DNA from: a virus
Length of the DNA: 55,180 nt
Strand: one strand, 5' to 3'
IMG/VR virus record: IMGVR_UViG_3300036845_000183
Coordinates: 1-55,180 of that record
Positions 6,795 to 13,630 of this stretch are shown here, piece after piece. The position numbers and the translations under genes are program-made. Positions within the stretch are counted from its first letter, which is position 1, and each line of letters starts with the position of its first letter. The notes beneath the pieces are model-generated. The model was not told where the DNA came from. It ran no database searches and saw nothing but the letters and a program-made list of their open reading frames with translations.

Positions 6795-8827
6795 TTCCTT
6801 CCCTCCCAAGTCATCCAAGGCATAAGCAGTTCGTGCTTGACGCCGTTCACTGGCGCAAAAACCGCCAGGAACGGGCACCCGCGCATTGTACGGAAATATC
6901 CGCTGTCAAGCAAGCTTTTCAAGACGGCGCGCTCAAACATTTTTGCCGCAGCGTCCTTGTTGATGACATATCCGGGGCGTTCGTCGATTCTGTCGCCAAG
7001 TTCTTCCACACTCTCAAAGGTGACGATGTTTCCGGCTCGGAGGCCATTCATCCCGCCGGCAACTGCGCCAGGCAGCATCGCGGCCAGTCGCATCACGGCA
7101 TTTTGTTCTTGTTGTTCGGGCGGCAAGACAATCTCCCTCTTGAATACGTTCACAGTTGTGATTCGGCCTTTGCTGTCGGTGCCGTAGTTCTCCGACACGA
7201 TCCGGCCAATGTAGCTTTTGGCCTTCGGGGCGCCGCGGGCCTTGCCGCAGTCGATCGAAACCTGATCGCCCTTGCCGGCGGTGACGCGGTAGACAAAACC
7301 TGACTGAGCCGACTTGGCGCCGTTGCCTTTCTGCCACGCGTCTTCATTGCCGAGTGGCAGATGGTCCGTGACGATCGTTGCTGCAGCGGTTCGCTTCGCA
7401 ATCAGTTTGAGCACGAACATCGCCTTCAAAACCTTCTCGGTATCGTTGTCGGCGAAGCACAGCCCCGAGGCGCCCCAGGTGTCAACCACGATCAGATCGA
7501 CACGCTTGCCCATGGCGGCCATAGCTTGGACTTGGCCTAGGCACTGCGATTCGAACGCCAGAGGCTCGGGCACGCCGCGGATCAAATGGAACCTATCAGC
7601 CAGTTCGCCGCCATTCGATTCGAGACGGAGTAAGTGTCTCACGCGTCGTTCTGTGCCGTAATCGTCTTCAGCCGCGACCCATAGTACGTGACTGTCCAGC
7701 CGCTCAACATCAGCCTCAAGCCAACTTCGTCCAGCGAGCAAAGAAACAGCCATGTCGCTAACGACAGTGGATTTTCCCGCTCCAGAGTGCCCAGTAACGA
7801 AATGTAGTTCTCCGCAGAGAACACGCTGATGGAGCAACCATGGTAACTCTGCACTGCTATCCTCCAGTGAGATTTCAAAACCAGTTCGTGCAGCAACCAG
7901 CGTCGGCGCCGTTTGCGCGTCGTGCAGGCCTTGCAACATTGTGCGCCTGTTCATGATCGCTTGCATGATCAGGTTGCCGCGCAGCACGGGCAAGTCGTCG
8001 TGGCGCGAGATTTCTTCGCCTAGAGTGCGACCTCCGAGGCCTTCGTCAAGCGAGTGGCCAGCGCCAGTGATCGCGTCTTCAATTTCCTGCCGGACACAGA
8101 GGCCGTTCAGCTCGGCGAATTTCAGCACGCCAACTAAGGAAAAGATCGTTGAGCCGCGCCCTTCGGTGCGCCCCGTTAGCTCTTGTTTAAGTAGCCCGAG
8201 GTATCGTTGAGCAGCGTCTCGTCCTGCTTGCCATTCGTCCTGCGTTCTTGGCACGGCTTCTTTGAGTTCGTCGAGACTGGCAGTCTCATGGTCTGCAGAG
8301 AAGCGCAGCGAGGTTCCTGCACGCAAGGGTACTTCACTAAGGACTGATTGAAGCTGAGCACTCGTAAGTCGCGGCCACTCGGCGTCCCAGTTTTCCCAGA
8401 CATAATTTTCTCCTGTGTCCTTATGCGGACCGAAGGCGACGAACTGGCCGCCCATGAGCTGCAGCTTGTCGCCATCAGGAAACGTGAACGTGCGGCCGGT
8501 TACCGGAGTGTCGGTTAGGTAAAACGGAATGAGGAAACGAGGCTTCTTCCCCCAGCGTACCGGCACATCGTGCCCCAGCACGCCTCTAAATGCAGCAAGC
8601 AGTCGCATTGACGCGGATGCGTCGCCGCAATCAACATCAAAGGCGGTAAGCCCGCCATCGCCACAACGAAGACCGACGCCCCCGGCTCCAGGGTGTGGTA
8701 TTGGACTTGTCCAGACGTTCCAGCCTTCGCCGATCGGTCGTTTCGATCCTCGGGCGATTGCGAGGGGGAACAGGCCTCTTTGCGTCGCTTCATGCCAAAA
8801 CTCCTGAATTGAGGACGGAAACGGCAT
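6791..8827 (-). CDS. Bifunctional primase-polymerase / RepA-like helicase
   Basis: A 678-residue replication protein. Residues 20-165 are a prim-pol (AEP) domain: PHPGAGGVGLRCGDGGLTAF then DVDC supplies the catalytic Asp pair at 64 and 66, and QFVAFGPHKDTGENYVW is the conserved final strand. Residues 335-560 are a RecA-type ATPase of the RepA/DnaB-like (AAA_25) kind: Walker A TGHSGAGKST (about 343-352) and Walker B LIVVDTWGASG. This pairing primes and unwinds DNA at phage or plasmid origins. ATG start at 8827, preceded by a leader with a 9-bp hairpin. Confidence 0.92.
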   Translation of the reverse strand: MPFPSSIQEFWHEATQRGLFPLAIARGSKRPIGEGWNVWTSPIPHPGAGGVGLRCGDGGLTAFDVDCGDASASMRLLAAFRGVLGHDVPVRWGKKPRFLIPFYLTDTPVTGRTFTFPDGDKLQLMGGQFVAFGPHKDTGENYVWENWDAEWPRLTSAQLQSVLSEVPLRAGTSLRFSADHETASLDELKEAVPRTQDEWQAGRDAAQRYLGLLKQELTGRTEGRGSTIFSLVGVLKFAELNGLCVRQEIEDAITGAGHSLDEGLGGRTLGEEISRHDDLPVLRGNLIMQAIMNRRTMLQGLHDAQTAPTLVAARTGFEISLEDSSAELPWLLHQRVLCGELHFVTGHSGAGKSTVVSDMAVSLLAGRSWLEADVERLDSHVLWVAAEDDYGTERRVRHLLRLESNGGELADRFHLIRGVPEPLAFESQCLGQVQAMAAMGKRVDLIVVDTWGASGLCFADNDTEKVLKAMFVLKLIAKRTAAATIVTDHLPLGNEDAWQKGNGAKSAQSGFVYRVTAGKGDQVSIDCGKARGAPKAKSYIGRIVSENYGTDSKGRITTVNVFKREIVLPPEQQEQNAVMRLAAMLPGAVAGGMNGLRAGNIVTFESVEELGDRIDERPGYVINKDAAAKMFERAVLKSLLDSGYFRTMRGCPFLAVFAPVNGVKHELLMPWMTWEGRK

Positions 8828-8867
8828 GTATGCCTTCGAAGGAATGCGGGGTGCCGTTTCTAACGCC

Positions 8868-8894
8868 GTAGCGGCTCGTCTCGCAAGCCGCTAC
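8868..8894. other. Inverted repeat in the primase-helicase leader
   Basis: GTAGCGGCT (8868-8876) and AGCCGCTAC (8886-8894) form a perfect 9-bp stem with a 9-base loop, lying 40 bases upstream of the primase-helicase ATG. No T-run follows in the direction of transcription, so a terminator is unlikely; an RNA control hairpin or protein-binding site is possible. Confidence 0.5.
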
Positions 8895-8921
8895 CCGTGG
8901 TATTTTGTACTGATTCGCAAA

Positions 8922-9080
8922 CTATGAAATGAGAGGCTTGTTCAACGAAGCGAGGTATTCCAAGATTGGTATCGCTTCGTATTTTTCCGTGTTGAGTGCC
9001 GCAACAGCTTTTGGGTTGAAAGTCTCTAAAACGACTTCCTTCGTAACTTTGTTGCGAATGACCCATGAAGCGGTTTTCAC
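8922..9080 (-). CDS. Small conserved phage protein
   Basis: A 52-residue protein: MKTASWVIRNKVTKEVVLET, then FNPKAVAALNTEKYEAIPIL and EYLASLNKPLIS. GTG start at 9080 with an upstream GAGGGTTGAGCT. The pattern of strands followed by a helix (KVxxALNTxKYEAIPIxEYLASLN) is familiar from small hypothetical proteins of many phages; function unknown. Confidence 0.7.
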   Translation of the reverse strand: MKTASWVIRNKVTKEVVLETFNPKAVAALNTEKYEAIPILEYLASLNKPLIS

Positions 9081-9083
9081 AGC

Positions 9084-9227
9084 TCAACCCTCCAGTTGTT
9101 CAAGCAAATCGGCAACCGCCTGTTCCTCGGTGTCGCCAGCGCCGTATGGGCTTTCCGGGCCGTCGTACGTGTCGGTATCGATCGCGGTCCATTCGTTGGC
9201 GTAGTGCTGTGTGGTGCGGATGTTCAT
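9084..9227 (-). CDS. Leader-regulon small gene B (acidic, unknown)
   Basis: A 47-residue acidic protein starting MNIRTTQHYANEWTAIDTD and ending TEEQAVADLLEQLEG. The ATG at 9227 follows leader copy B directly, which fixes the start. The C-terminal helix resembles those of small HicB-like or nucleoid-mimic proteins, but that is only a resemblance. Confidence 0.65.
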   Translation of the reverse strand: MNIRTTQHYANEWTAIDTDTYDGPESPYGAGDTEEQAVADLLEQLEG

Positions 9228-9230
9228 CTT

Positions 9231-9284
9231 GCTCTCCAGCGGTTGTTCGATGTACGTACATAGCACACCTAGAAGGGGTGTCAA
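9231..9284 (-). promoter_or_regulatory. Leader module copy B: full promoter plus leader
   Basis: On the minus strand: TTGACA (9284-9279), 16-base spacer, TATGTA (9262-9257) inside the palindrome TGTACGTACA, then ACAACCGCTGGAGAGC (9246-9231) and the ATG. The TGA stop of the upstream gene (9281-9283) lies inside the -35 hexamer. The segment upstream, GGGGGCTTGACACCCCTTC, is repeated at copy C. Confidence 0.8.
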
Positions 9285-9892
9285 GCCCCCTCAGCAATAA
9301 AAATCAAAATATTTCGAAACGGCAGGGGCGTCGCTTCGCGGTCCCGCGTCTTGTGCTTGCCGCCGACCATCGCCCCAATGCCGATACGCCTGGCTTTCTC
9401 GTATCCATAGCGTTCCAGCGCGACAGGATGCAGTCGTTGCGTGCCTTTCGTCCAGTTCAGTTCGGGCAAGTTCTTCGCCACAGCGTAAAGCCACGTCGGT
9501 TTGCGCGACGCATGGCCGTACCAACCCTGTTCGACGTAGCAGGAACGCCCGCCGTACTGGTCTAGCGCGGTCCATCCTTGATGCCTGACCGGCTTCACCA
9601 TGCCGTGTGCGGACCATGCGTGGCTGTCGCAAGGGTGTTCCAGCACGCCACTCCAACGACGTACCGAGGCCAGCGCGGAGGCGAAGCAACCGTGGTCGTC
9701 GCCTAGCTTGTGCTGGTGCGGTTTCCGCGGCGACCCGTGCCAGTACCGGCCCCAGCGCTGGCACGGAGGATGCGCCACTACAGGCCACGGACCCTCATAC
9801 AGCCGCGCGTCGCGGTCGATACCCCAGCAATCGACGGCCCAAGGCATGCCACTGTAGCAGCCCTGTGGGTCGACGAACAACGCTGCGATCAT
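9281..9892 (-). CDS. Phage protein with DNA-methylase-like PPC motif
   Basis: A 203-residue protein. Residues about 37-50 read PVVAHPPCQRWGRYW, with the PPC found in cytosine-C5 methyltransferases, followed by FASALASVRRWSGVLEHP, which matches the family's helix plus a second HP motif. The rest (CYVEQGWYGHASRKPTWLYA) is typical of a conserved phage family of unproven activity. A role in DNA or nucleotide modification is inferred. No complete AdoMet-binding motif I is seen, so it may be a degenerate or distinct enzyme. It overlaps the upstream gene's coding end by ATGA. Confidence 0.65.
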   Translation of the reverse strand: MIAALFVDPQGCYSGMPWAVDCWGIDRDARLYEGPWPVVAHPPCQRWGRYWHGSPRKPHQHKLGDDHGCFASALASVRRWSGVLEHPCDSHAWSAHGMVKPVRHQGWTALDQYGGRSCYVEQGWYGHASRKPTWLYAVAKNLPELNWTKGTQRLHPVALERYGYEKARRIGIGAMVGGKHKTRDREATPLPFRNILIFIAEGA

Positions 9893-10095
9893 GCTTGCGA
9901 GTACTCACGTGCGACGTACTCGCGCGCCTCGACAGTCAATCGCCCGTATTGCAGCATAAGCCGCGCCATCCTGACATCGACGATACCCGACTTTTTCTTG
10001 TCGCTTGCCAAAGTAGCCTTAACCTGTGCGAGCGTACGGAGCGGCAGCCCAAGCTTGTCGGCGTCTTCTCGCAGCACGTCACCTACGGTTTTCAT
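9889..10095 (-). CDS. Leader-regulon small gene C (unknown)
   Basis: A 68-residue protein, MKTVGDVLREDADKLGLPLR, with a helical C-terminus (MARLMLQYGRLTVEAREYVA). The ATG at 10095 follows leader copy C. The N-terminal layout could be a helix-turn-helix, but no family is recognised. Confidence 0.65.
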   Translation of the reverse strand: MKTVGDVLREDADKLGLPLRTLAQVKATLASDKKKSGIVDVRMARLMLQYGRLTVEAREYVAREYSQA

Positions 10096-10099
10096 TTTT

Positions 10100-10154
10100 G
10101 CTCTCCAGCGGTTGTTGACGATTTGTATGTACACGCGTTCCGAAGGGGTGTCAA
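10100..10154 (-). promoter_or_regulatory. Leader module copy C: full promoter plus leader
   Basis: On the minus strand: TTGACA (10154-10149), 17-base spacer, TACATA (10131-10126), then ACAACCGCTGGAGAGC (10115-10100) and ATG. The TGA of the gene above (10151-10153) sits within TTGACA. Shares GGGGGCTTGACACCCCTTC with copy B. Confidence 0.8.
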
Positions 10155-10618
10155 GCCCCCCAAGGCATTTTTTCTTTGGCCGTTTGCGCCATGGCGGCCG
10201 GCAGCTCGTATTTGGCTAGCCGAACTTTCAGTTCTTTCAACTCGGCATACAAGTAACTGAGTTCTTCGGTCATCGTTGCGTTGGCCATGCGGAGCCGCTC
10301 TAAATCTTCATCTCCACCGGGTTGTGCTGCAACCACATTAGAAACCGTAGGCCGCGACGTGCCGCCGCGGGAGCCGGGGCCGCCGTTCCTGCGCTGCGCC
10401 CGGCAGTTCGGGCAGTTCTTCATGAGCAAGCCGGCGTTCTTGGTGAAGCCCTGGAGCGCCTTCTTTGACACGTCAAGGCTGATGGTTGCCGAGCACGTTC
10501 CGCAGGGCCGGGTGACCCGGTAGAGATGGAGATAGTCTCCGTTCCAGTATTTGGTTACCGGCGCTCCGCCAGTCCAACCATCGGGAAATGAACCGTCCCA
10601 CGCTGCATGTCCGACCAT
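10151..10618 (-). CDS. Zinc-finger protein with C-terminal coiled coil
   Basis: A 155-residue protein. Residues about 39-73 contain CGTC and CPNC, a four-Cys zinc site; residues 105-140 (MANATMTEELSYLYAELKEL) form a likely coiled coil. It is the first gene of the left minus-strand operon, adjacent to the iteron region, so it may be a regulator or an initiator accessory; this is inference. ATG at 10618 with AAGGA upstream. Confidence 0.65.
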   Translation of the reverse strand: MVGHAAWDGSFPDGWTGGAPVTKYWNGDYLHLYRVTRPCGTCSATISLDVSKKALQGFTKNAGLLMKNCPNCRAQRRNGGPGSRGGTSRPTVSNVVAAQPGGDEDLERLRMANATMTEELSYLYAELKELKVRLAKYELPAAMAQTAKEKMPWGA

Positions 10619-10911
10619 ATCCGTACGTTCCTTGTTGTGGTGAATTTACGTCTTGTGATGCGGTGAATATAGTTCACGGTGAAAAAGTCACTTCACAATA
10701 AATTTACTGAGAATTCACCACAATTTACGGTGTTTATTCGTTCTGTGGTTAAATATGGTGAAAAGCCGTGAATTTACAGCGCGTATGATAAGCATCCCCT
10801 CGAAGTGGCGGGGGTGGAGGACGAAAGATCACACCCCCAGTAGACGAGGGGTGGGTGGTGGAGTAGACTCAATTCGAAACCCCAGGCACAAATAGTAACT
10901 AAGGCACAAAC
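10619..10911. promoter_or_regulatory. Divergent intergenic control region
   Basis: 293 bases without a gene separate the leftward operon (10618) from the rightward one (10912). The first 160 bases are AT-rich and filled with the iterated repeats listed separately; TATATT on the minus strand (10672-10667) is a possible -10 box inside one repeat. The last 110 bases are G-rich (GGCGGGGGTGGAGG, then GAGGGGTGGGTGGTGG). This is the best candidate in the window for an origin of replication or master operator. Confidence 0.6.
10637..10779. repeat. Iteron-like cluster (GTGAATTTAC and inverted copies)
   Basis: Copies on either strand: GTGAATTTACG (10640-10650), GTGAATATAGTTCAC as a palindrome (10663-10677), GTGAAAAAG (10679-), CTTCAC (10691-10696), AATTTAC (10701-10707), GAATTCACC (10711-10719), AATTTACGGTG (10722-10732), GTGAAAAG (10758-) and GTGAATTTACAG (10768-10779). 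Iterated short repeats in AT-rich DNA between divergent operons are typical of initiator- or repressor-binding arrays. Confidence 0.6.
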
Positions 10912-11352
10912 GTGAACCTACCGGTCGCACGGCTCCCGCAGTACGCAGTCGAGACGGCTGCCAAGCATGCCACACGGATAGGCACGTTCGTACGGGTGCA
11001 AAGTCCGACGCTGACAACGGCTTGTCGCCAGGCGGGTTTGCCGATCGAGTTGGCGGAGCTGTGCGCCGGGCTGCTCGCCTCGGTCGTTGACGACCTCGTT
11101 GAAATCAGCCGGCTGCCGAAACGGGACTTCAACCGGGCGAAACGGATCGAACGGGTTCTAGCGGCTGCAGAAGAACCGGTTGCATCGGCGCTCCGTGTCG
11201 CCATGGCTGCGTCACCGGTCAACGGACGGGCTTGCGTGCGTCACTGGGACGCCATTTGCGACAAGCGCGAAATCGGCAAGCTGGCGTGGCTGCTCGGCAT
11301 GCACACGGACACCGCGGAAAAATATTCGAAGAAAATCGAAAAGAGGGGTTGA
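10912..11352 (+). CDS. Unknown protein, first gene of rightward operon
   Basis: A 146-residue mainly helical protein starting with GTG. It contains SPTLTTACRQAGLPIELAEL and a C-terminal KLAWLLGMHTDTAEKYSKKI that could be a DNA-recognition helix pair. Its TGA stop lies within the -35 box of leader copy D. No family recognised; a DNA-binding role is plausible from its position next to the iterons. Confidence 0.6.
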   Translation: MNLPVARLPQYAVETAAKHATRIGTFVRVQSPTLTTACRQAGLPIELAELCAGLLASVVDDLVEISRLPKRDFNRAKRIERVLAAAEEPVASALRVAMAASPVNGRACVRHWDAICDKREIGKLAWLLGMHTDTAEKYSKKIEKRG

Positions 11353-11403
11353 CGGCGCTTTGCGTACGTGCAATAAGAAGGTCGTCAACAACCGCTGGAG
11401 AGC
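11349..11403 (+). promoter_or_regulatory. Leader module copy D: promoter plus leader
   Basis: TTGACG (11349-11354), 17-base spacer, AATAAG (11372-11377), then ACAACCGCTGGAGAGC (11388-11403) and ATG at 11408. The upstream TGA (11350-11352) falls inside the -35 hexamer. Spacer contains GTACGT, as in copies A, B and F. Confidence 0.75.
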
Positions 11404-11407
11404 ACAA

Positions 11408-11572
11408 ATGCTGATCAACTATACGGTCATCGAGGTCTACAACCGGGACGATGAATTGGTTGGCGAAGGTTGCCACGTGAAATGGATGGTTGGCAGTTTT
11501 TACGAACCCCGAGGTTGGCAGCCTAAGCCTTCGGAGGGCTACTGGATAGTTCCGGGCACGCGAGAAGATTGA
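11408..11572 (+). CDS. Leader-regulon small gene D (unknown)
   Basis: A 54-residue protein, MLINYTVIEVYNRDDELVGE with several Trp (CHVKWMVGSFYEPRGWQPKP); probably an all-beta fold. Its stop TGA lies in the -35 box of leader copy E. Not recognised. Confidence 0.65.
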   Translation: MLINYTVIEVYNRDDELVGEGCHVKWMVGSFYEPRGWQPKPSEGYWIVPGTRED

Positions 11573-11623
11573 CAACTCCCACAACTTCACGTACTGACAG
11601 CACATAAACAACCGCTGGAGAGC
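11569..11623 (+). promoter_or_regulatory. Leader module copy E: promoter plus leader
   Basis: TTGACA (11569-11574), 17-base spacer, TACTGA (11592-11597), ACAACCGCTGGAGAGC (11608-11623), ATG at 11627. The stop of the preceding gene (11570-11572) lies in TTGACA. The spacer is unlike the other copies, so the leader core is the constant part. Confidence 0.75.
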
Positions 11624-11626
11624 AAA

Positions 11627-11926
11627 ATGACCAAGACCGTTGAAACCCCCGCCATCATCCCGCCGCTTGCCGTTGACGAGCTGGCCGGTATCAAAGCCCA
11701 GATCGCCGTGCTGCAGGAGCGCGAGAAGGCGCTTGTCGACGCGCTCAAGGCGACGGGCATGGAGCGTATCATCGGCACGCTGCACGAAGCCGTGGTGTCG
11801 CTGTCGGAGCGCGAAACCATTGATACCAAGAAACTCCGCGCCGATCTTGGCGACGAAATCATTGCGGAGTACGTTCGCAAGACCGACGTTACGACGCTGA
11901 AGATCACAGCGCGAAAGGTGCATTGA
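11627..11926 (+). CDS. Leader-regulon small gene E (unknown, coiled coil)
   Basis: A 99-residue protein. Residues 18-45 (ELAGIKAQIAVLQEREKALV) form a coiled coil and the C-terminus (YVRKTDVTTLKITARKV) is strand-rich. The overall form is like small phage proteins that follow a KALxxxGxExxxGxxxxAxVSxxxRxTIDxKxLxxxL pattern (here IIGTLHEAVVSLSERETIDT), which I have seen in siphovirus and podovirus accessory genes; function unknown. Confidence 0.7.
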   Translation: MTKTVETPAIIPPLAVDELAGIKAQIAVLQEREKALVDALKATGMERIIGTLHEAVVSLSERETIDTKKLRADLGDEIIAEYVRKTDVTTLKITARKVH

Positions 11927-11927
11927 G

Positions 11928-12071
11928 ATGACCATCATCAAAAGCACCGATCGTTTCGGCATTTCGTACATTCATTTCATTCCGACTTCACGCTTGTCGG
12001 AATGGTACCTATACCAGCCAACAGACTATGCCTTGCGTGAGTTCTGGGACCAAGCAACGCTGGAGGGCTAA
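11928..12071 (+). CDS. Tiny unknown protein
   Basis: A 47-residue protein, MTIIKSTDRFGISYIHFIPT, aromatic-rich. Starts one base after the previous stop, so it is in the same message. No family recognised. Confidence 0.5.
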   Translation: MTIIKSTDRFGISYIHFIPTSRLSEWYLYQPTDYALREFWDQATLEG

Positions 12072-12074
12072 AAG

Positions 12075-12254
12075 ATGAACGACGGAATTAGCATGTTGCT
12101 TTGGAAGGCTCGCCAAGATTTGTTCTTTGAGCACGACCGCCTATCGTACTGGCGCAAGACTGACAGCCAGGAACTGCGGTTTTACGAACGGCGCTATTGC
12201 TGCGCGCTTGACCGCGTTTGGGAGTTACAGCAAATGTGCGAGGTGACGCTGTGA
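12075..12254 (+). CDS. Small unknown protein
   Basis: A 59-residue protein: MNDGISMLLWKARQDLFFEH, then a helical, charged stretch with CC (RYCCALDRVWELQQMCEVTL). It overlaps the next gene by GTGA. Function unknown. Confidence 0.55.
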   Translation: MNDGISMLLWKARQDLFFEHDRLSYWRKTDSQELRFYERRYCCALDRVWELQQMCEVTL

Positions 12255-12382
12255 CCAAGAAGCAGCATTTGGACAGACTGCGTAAACGCCTGGAGCCGCC
12301 GCTCAGCTATACGAGCGACGATTTGCGGCGCTTGCGCGATATCCTGAAAGGGATTATTGATCTGTTGGAGGACGAGCTATGA
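12251..12382 (+). CDS. Tiny helical protein
   Basis: A 43-residue charged helical protein, MTKKQHLDRLRKRLEPPLSY, ending LKGIIDLLEDEL. GTG start overlapping the upstream stop; ATGA overlap with the next gene. Unknown function. Confidence 0.5.
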   Translation: MTKKQHLDRLRKRLEPPLSYTSDDLRRLRDILKGIIDLLEDEL

Positions 12383-12489
12383 TTGGGTTCCTGACTTGCT
12401 TCGCAGTCGGCTTCATGCTCGGATGCATCGCATGGAAATGTTGGGACACGCCCCTTGCGCAGCTCAACCCGCCGGAGAATGAGCCATGA
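12379..12489 (+). CDS. Tiny membrane protein 1 of a tandem pair
   Basis: A 36-residue protein, MIGFLTCFAVGFMLGCIAWK, with one membrane helix and a short polar tail. It overlaps the next tiny membrane protein (ATGA), which has the same layout (CFxVGFxxGC), so the two may have arisen by duplication. Possible lysis-inhibition, exclusion or membrane accessory role; unproven. Confidence 0.5.
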   Translation: MIGFLTCFAVGFMLGCIAWKCWDTPLAQLNPPENEP

Positions 12490-12590
12490 TGGATTTATGG
12501 GCCGCATTTATGGTCTGCTTTGTAGTTGGGTTCGTTGTCGGCTGCGTCGTGACGACGCTGAAGCTTACGAGGAACGACGATGCCAAATGA
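12486..12590 (+). CDS. Tiny membrane protein 2 of a tandem pair
   Basis: A 34-residue protein, MMDLWAAFMVCFVVGFVVGC followed by VVTTLKLTRNDDAK: one membrane helix with FVVGFVVGC like its neighbour. ATGA overlap upstream and an 11-base overlap downstream. Confidence 0.5.
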   Translation: MMDLWAAFMVCFVVGFVVGCVVTTLKLTRNDDAK

Positions 12591-12783
12591 TCCCGATGTC
12601 AAGGCGCTGGTGGAGCGGGCTACTTCTTTGGCGCGTGTACAGAACAGCTTACATGCGCAGGTCATATTGGAGTTAGTTGCCGTCATTACCGCCCAGGCAG
12701 CGGAGATCGAGCGGCTGAAAGTCCGGTGCAGTGACCTCACTCAATGCATGATCGCCGCCGCCATCCGAGGGCTCAAGTCATGA
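12580..12783 (+). CDS. Small coiled-coil protein
   Basis: A 67-residue protein starting MPNDPDVKALVERATSLARV with a heptad segment AVITAQAAEIERLKVRC. A related AAEIERLKAAL stretch occurs in 13408-13575, so these short coiled-coil proteins may be paralogues. Confidence 0.6.
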   Translation: MPNDPDVKALVERATSLARVQNSLHAQVILELVAVITAQAAEIERLKVRCSDLTQCMIAAAIRGLKS

Positions 12784-12971
12784 CCCTCAGCGAATTTGCC
12801 GCGCTCAAGCCAGGCGACAAGATTGAACTGCCGATGTCCGGCGGGCAGGGCACCGTGAACGAAGTCAAGAAAGACGGCGTTATGGTGACCTGGGGCAGTT
12901 CAATCATATCGTGGCATTACAGCGTCGTATCAACGGCGTGGATGCATTGGAGCCGAATTGACCCTGTTTGA
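12780..12971 (+). CDS. Small beta-barrel-like protein
   Basis: A 63-residue protein: MTLSEFAALKPGDKIELPMS, then GTVNEVKKDGVMVTWG and HYSVVSTAWMHWSRIDPV. The KPGD...V..V..DGV.V.W pattern is that of small SH3-like barrels. Start chosen from the ATGA overlap. Confidence 0.6.
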   Translation: MTLSEFAALKPGDKIELPMSGGQGTVNEVKKDGVMVTWGSSIISWHYSVVSTAWMHWSRIDPV

Positions 12972-13173
12972 GCAAGCCGTGCTGCAGGCACTCGTAATTC
13001 TGGGCGGCACGGGTACTCATAACGCCATCGCCGGAGTGAGCGGGCGTCGCCAGCATGCGATGCAAGACAAAGGTTGGATTATCTGCGTGGGTCTGAAAAC
13101 GCATCGGAGACGGTACAACAATGCAACTAATCGACTTGCCACCAGATCCGCGCGGCGGCCAGTTACGCCGTAA
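12958..13173 (+). CDS. Possible small DNA-binding protein (TTG start)
   Basis: A 71-residue frame starting TTG with GGAG upstream, MTLFEQAVLQALVILGGTGT, then basic residues in the second half. Overlaps both neighbours (14 and 53 bases). Helix-turn-helix is possible for the first 45 residues; the C-terminal part may be translated by default, so it is less certain than its neighbours. Confidence 0.4.
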   Translation: MTLFEQAVLQALVILGGTGTHNAIAGVSGRRQHAMQDKGWIICVGLKTHRRRYNNATNRLATRSARRPVTP

Positions 13174-13339
13174 GTACGAAACTCAGCTACGTGACCGCGT
13201 CGGCATCGACCCTGCGATCGTCGCCGCCGAGCTGGGGCTGCAGGAGCGCACGGTCATTCGGTTGCAAGTCAAGCTTGGGCTGCGCGGCTGCCGCAACCAC
13301 ATCAACAAGGGACCTGCCAGCGAACGGGCTGTCAGCTAG
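13121..13339 (+). CDS. Small helix-turn-helix protein
   Basis: A 72-residue protein; residues 28-55 (GIDPAIVAAELGLQERTVIR then LQVKLGLRGC) match a helix-turn-helix of the MerR/sigma4-like or GcrA-like small type. ATG at 13121 with GGAGACGG upstream. Probably a phage regulator of the adjacent plus-strand genes; target unknown. Confidence 0.6.
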   Translation: MQLIDLPPDPRGGQLRRKYETQLRDRVGIDPAIVAAELGLQERTVIRLQVKLGLRGCRNHINKGPASERAVS

Positions 13340-13407
13340 GGAGAGTGCCTGCCAGTGGTTCGCGAACCTGGTAACGCGCTCTCCCGTCATTTTGGAGGAC
13401 TCAGACC

Positions 13408-13575
13408 GTGGACAATGCTAATTTTCTGAAGATGGAAGCCTTGAGAACCGATTTGAATGCGAGTCACGATGCACGACTCTACGCCATCATTGACGCCCAA
13501 GCCGCGGAGATAGAACGGTTGAAGGCTGCTTTGGCCGAAACAAATCAGGTTTTGGGTCCAAACTGGCGTCCCTAG
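13408..13575 (+). CDS. Small coiled-coil protein
   Basis: A 55-residue protein starting GTG with TTGGAGGA upstream. IDAQAAEIERLKAALAETNQ is a coiled coil resembling part of 12580-12783. Last small gene before the ejection protein. Confidence 0.5.
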   Translation: MDNANFLKMEALRTDLNASHDARLYAIIDAQAAEIERLKAALAETNQVLGPNWRP

Positions 13576-13603
13576 ACCCGCTGCCATCTGCCGTGCTACC
13601 GTC

Positions 13604-13630
13604 CATGCCGGAGCACACGGAGCCGGCATG
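13604..13630 (+). promoter_or_regulatory. Hairpin that covers the start codon of the ejection protein
   Basis: CATGCCGG (13604-13611) pairs with CCGGCATG (13623-13630), and the last three bases are the ATG of the 1,323-residue gene. The GGAG Shine-Dalgarno site lies in the 11-base loop. In RNA this 8-bp GC-rich stem would mask the start codon, suggesting translational control. Confidence 0.5.
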
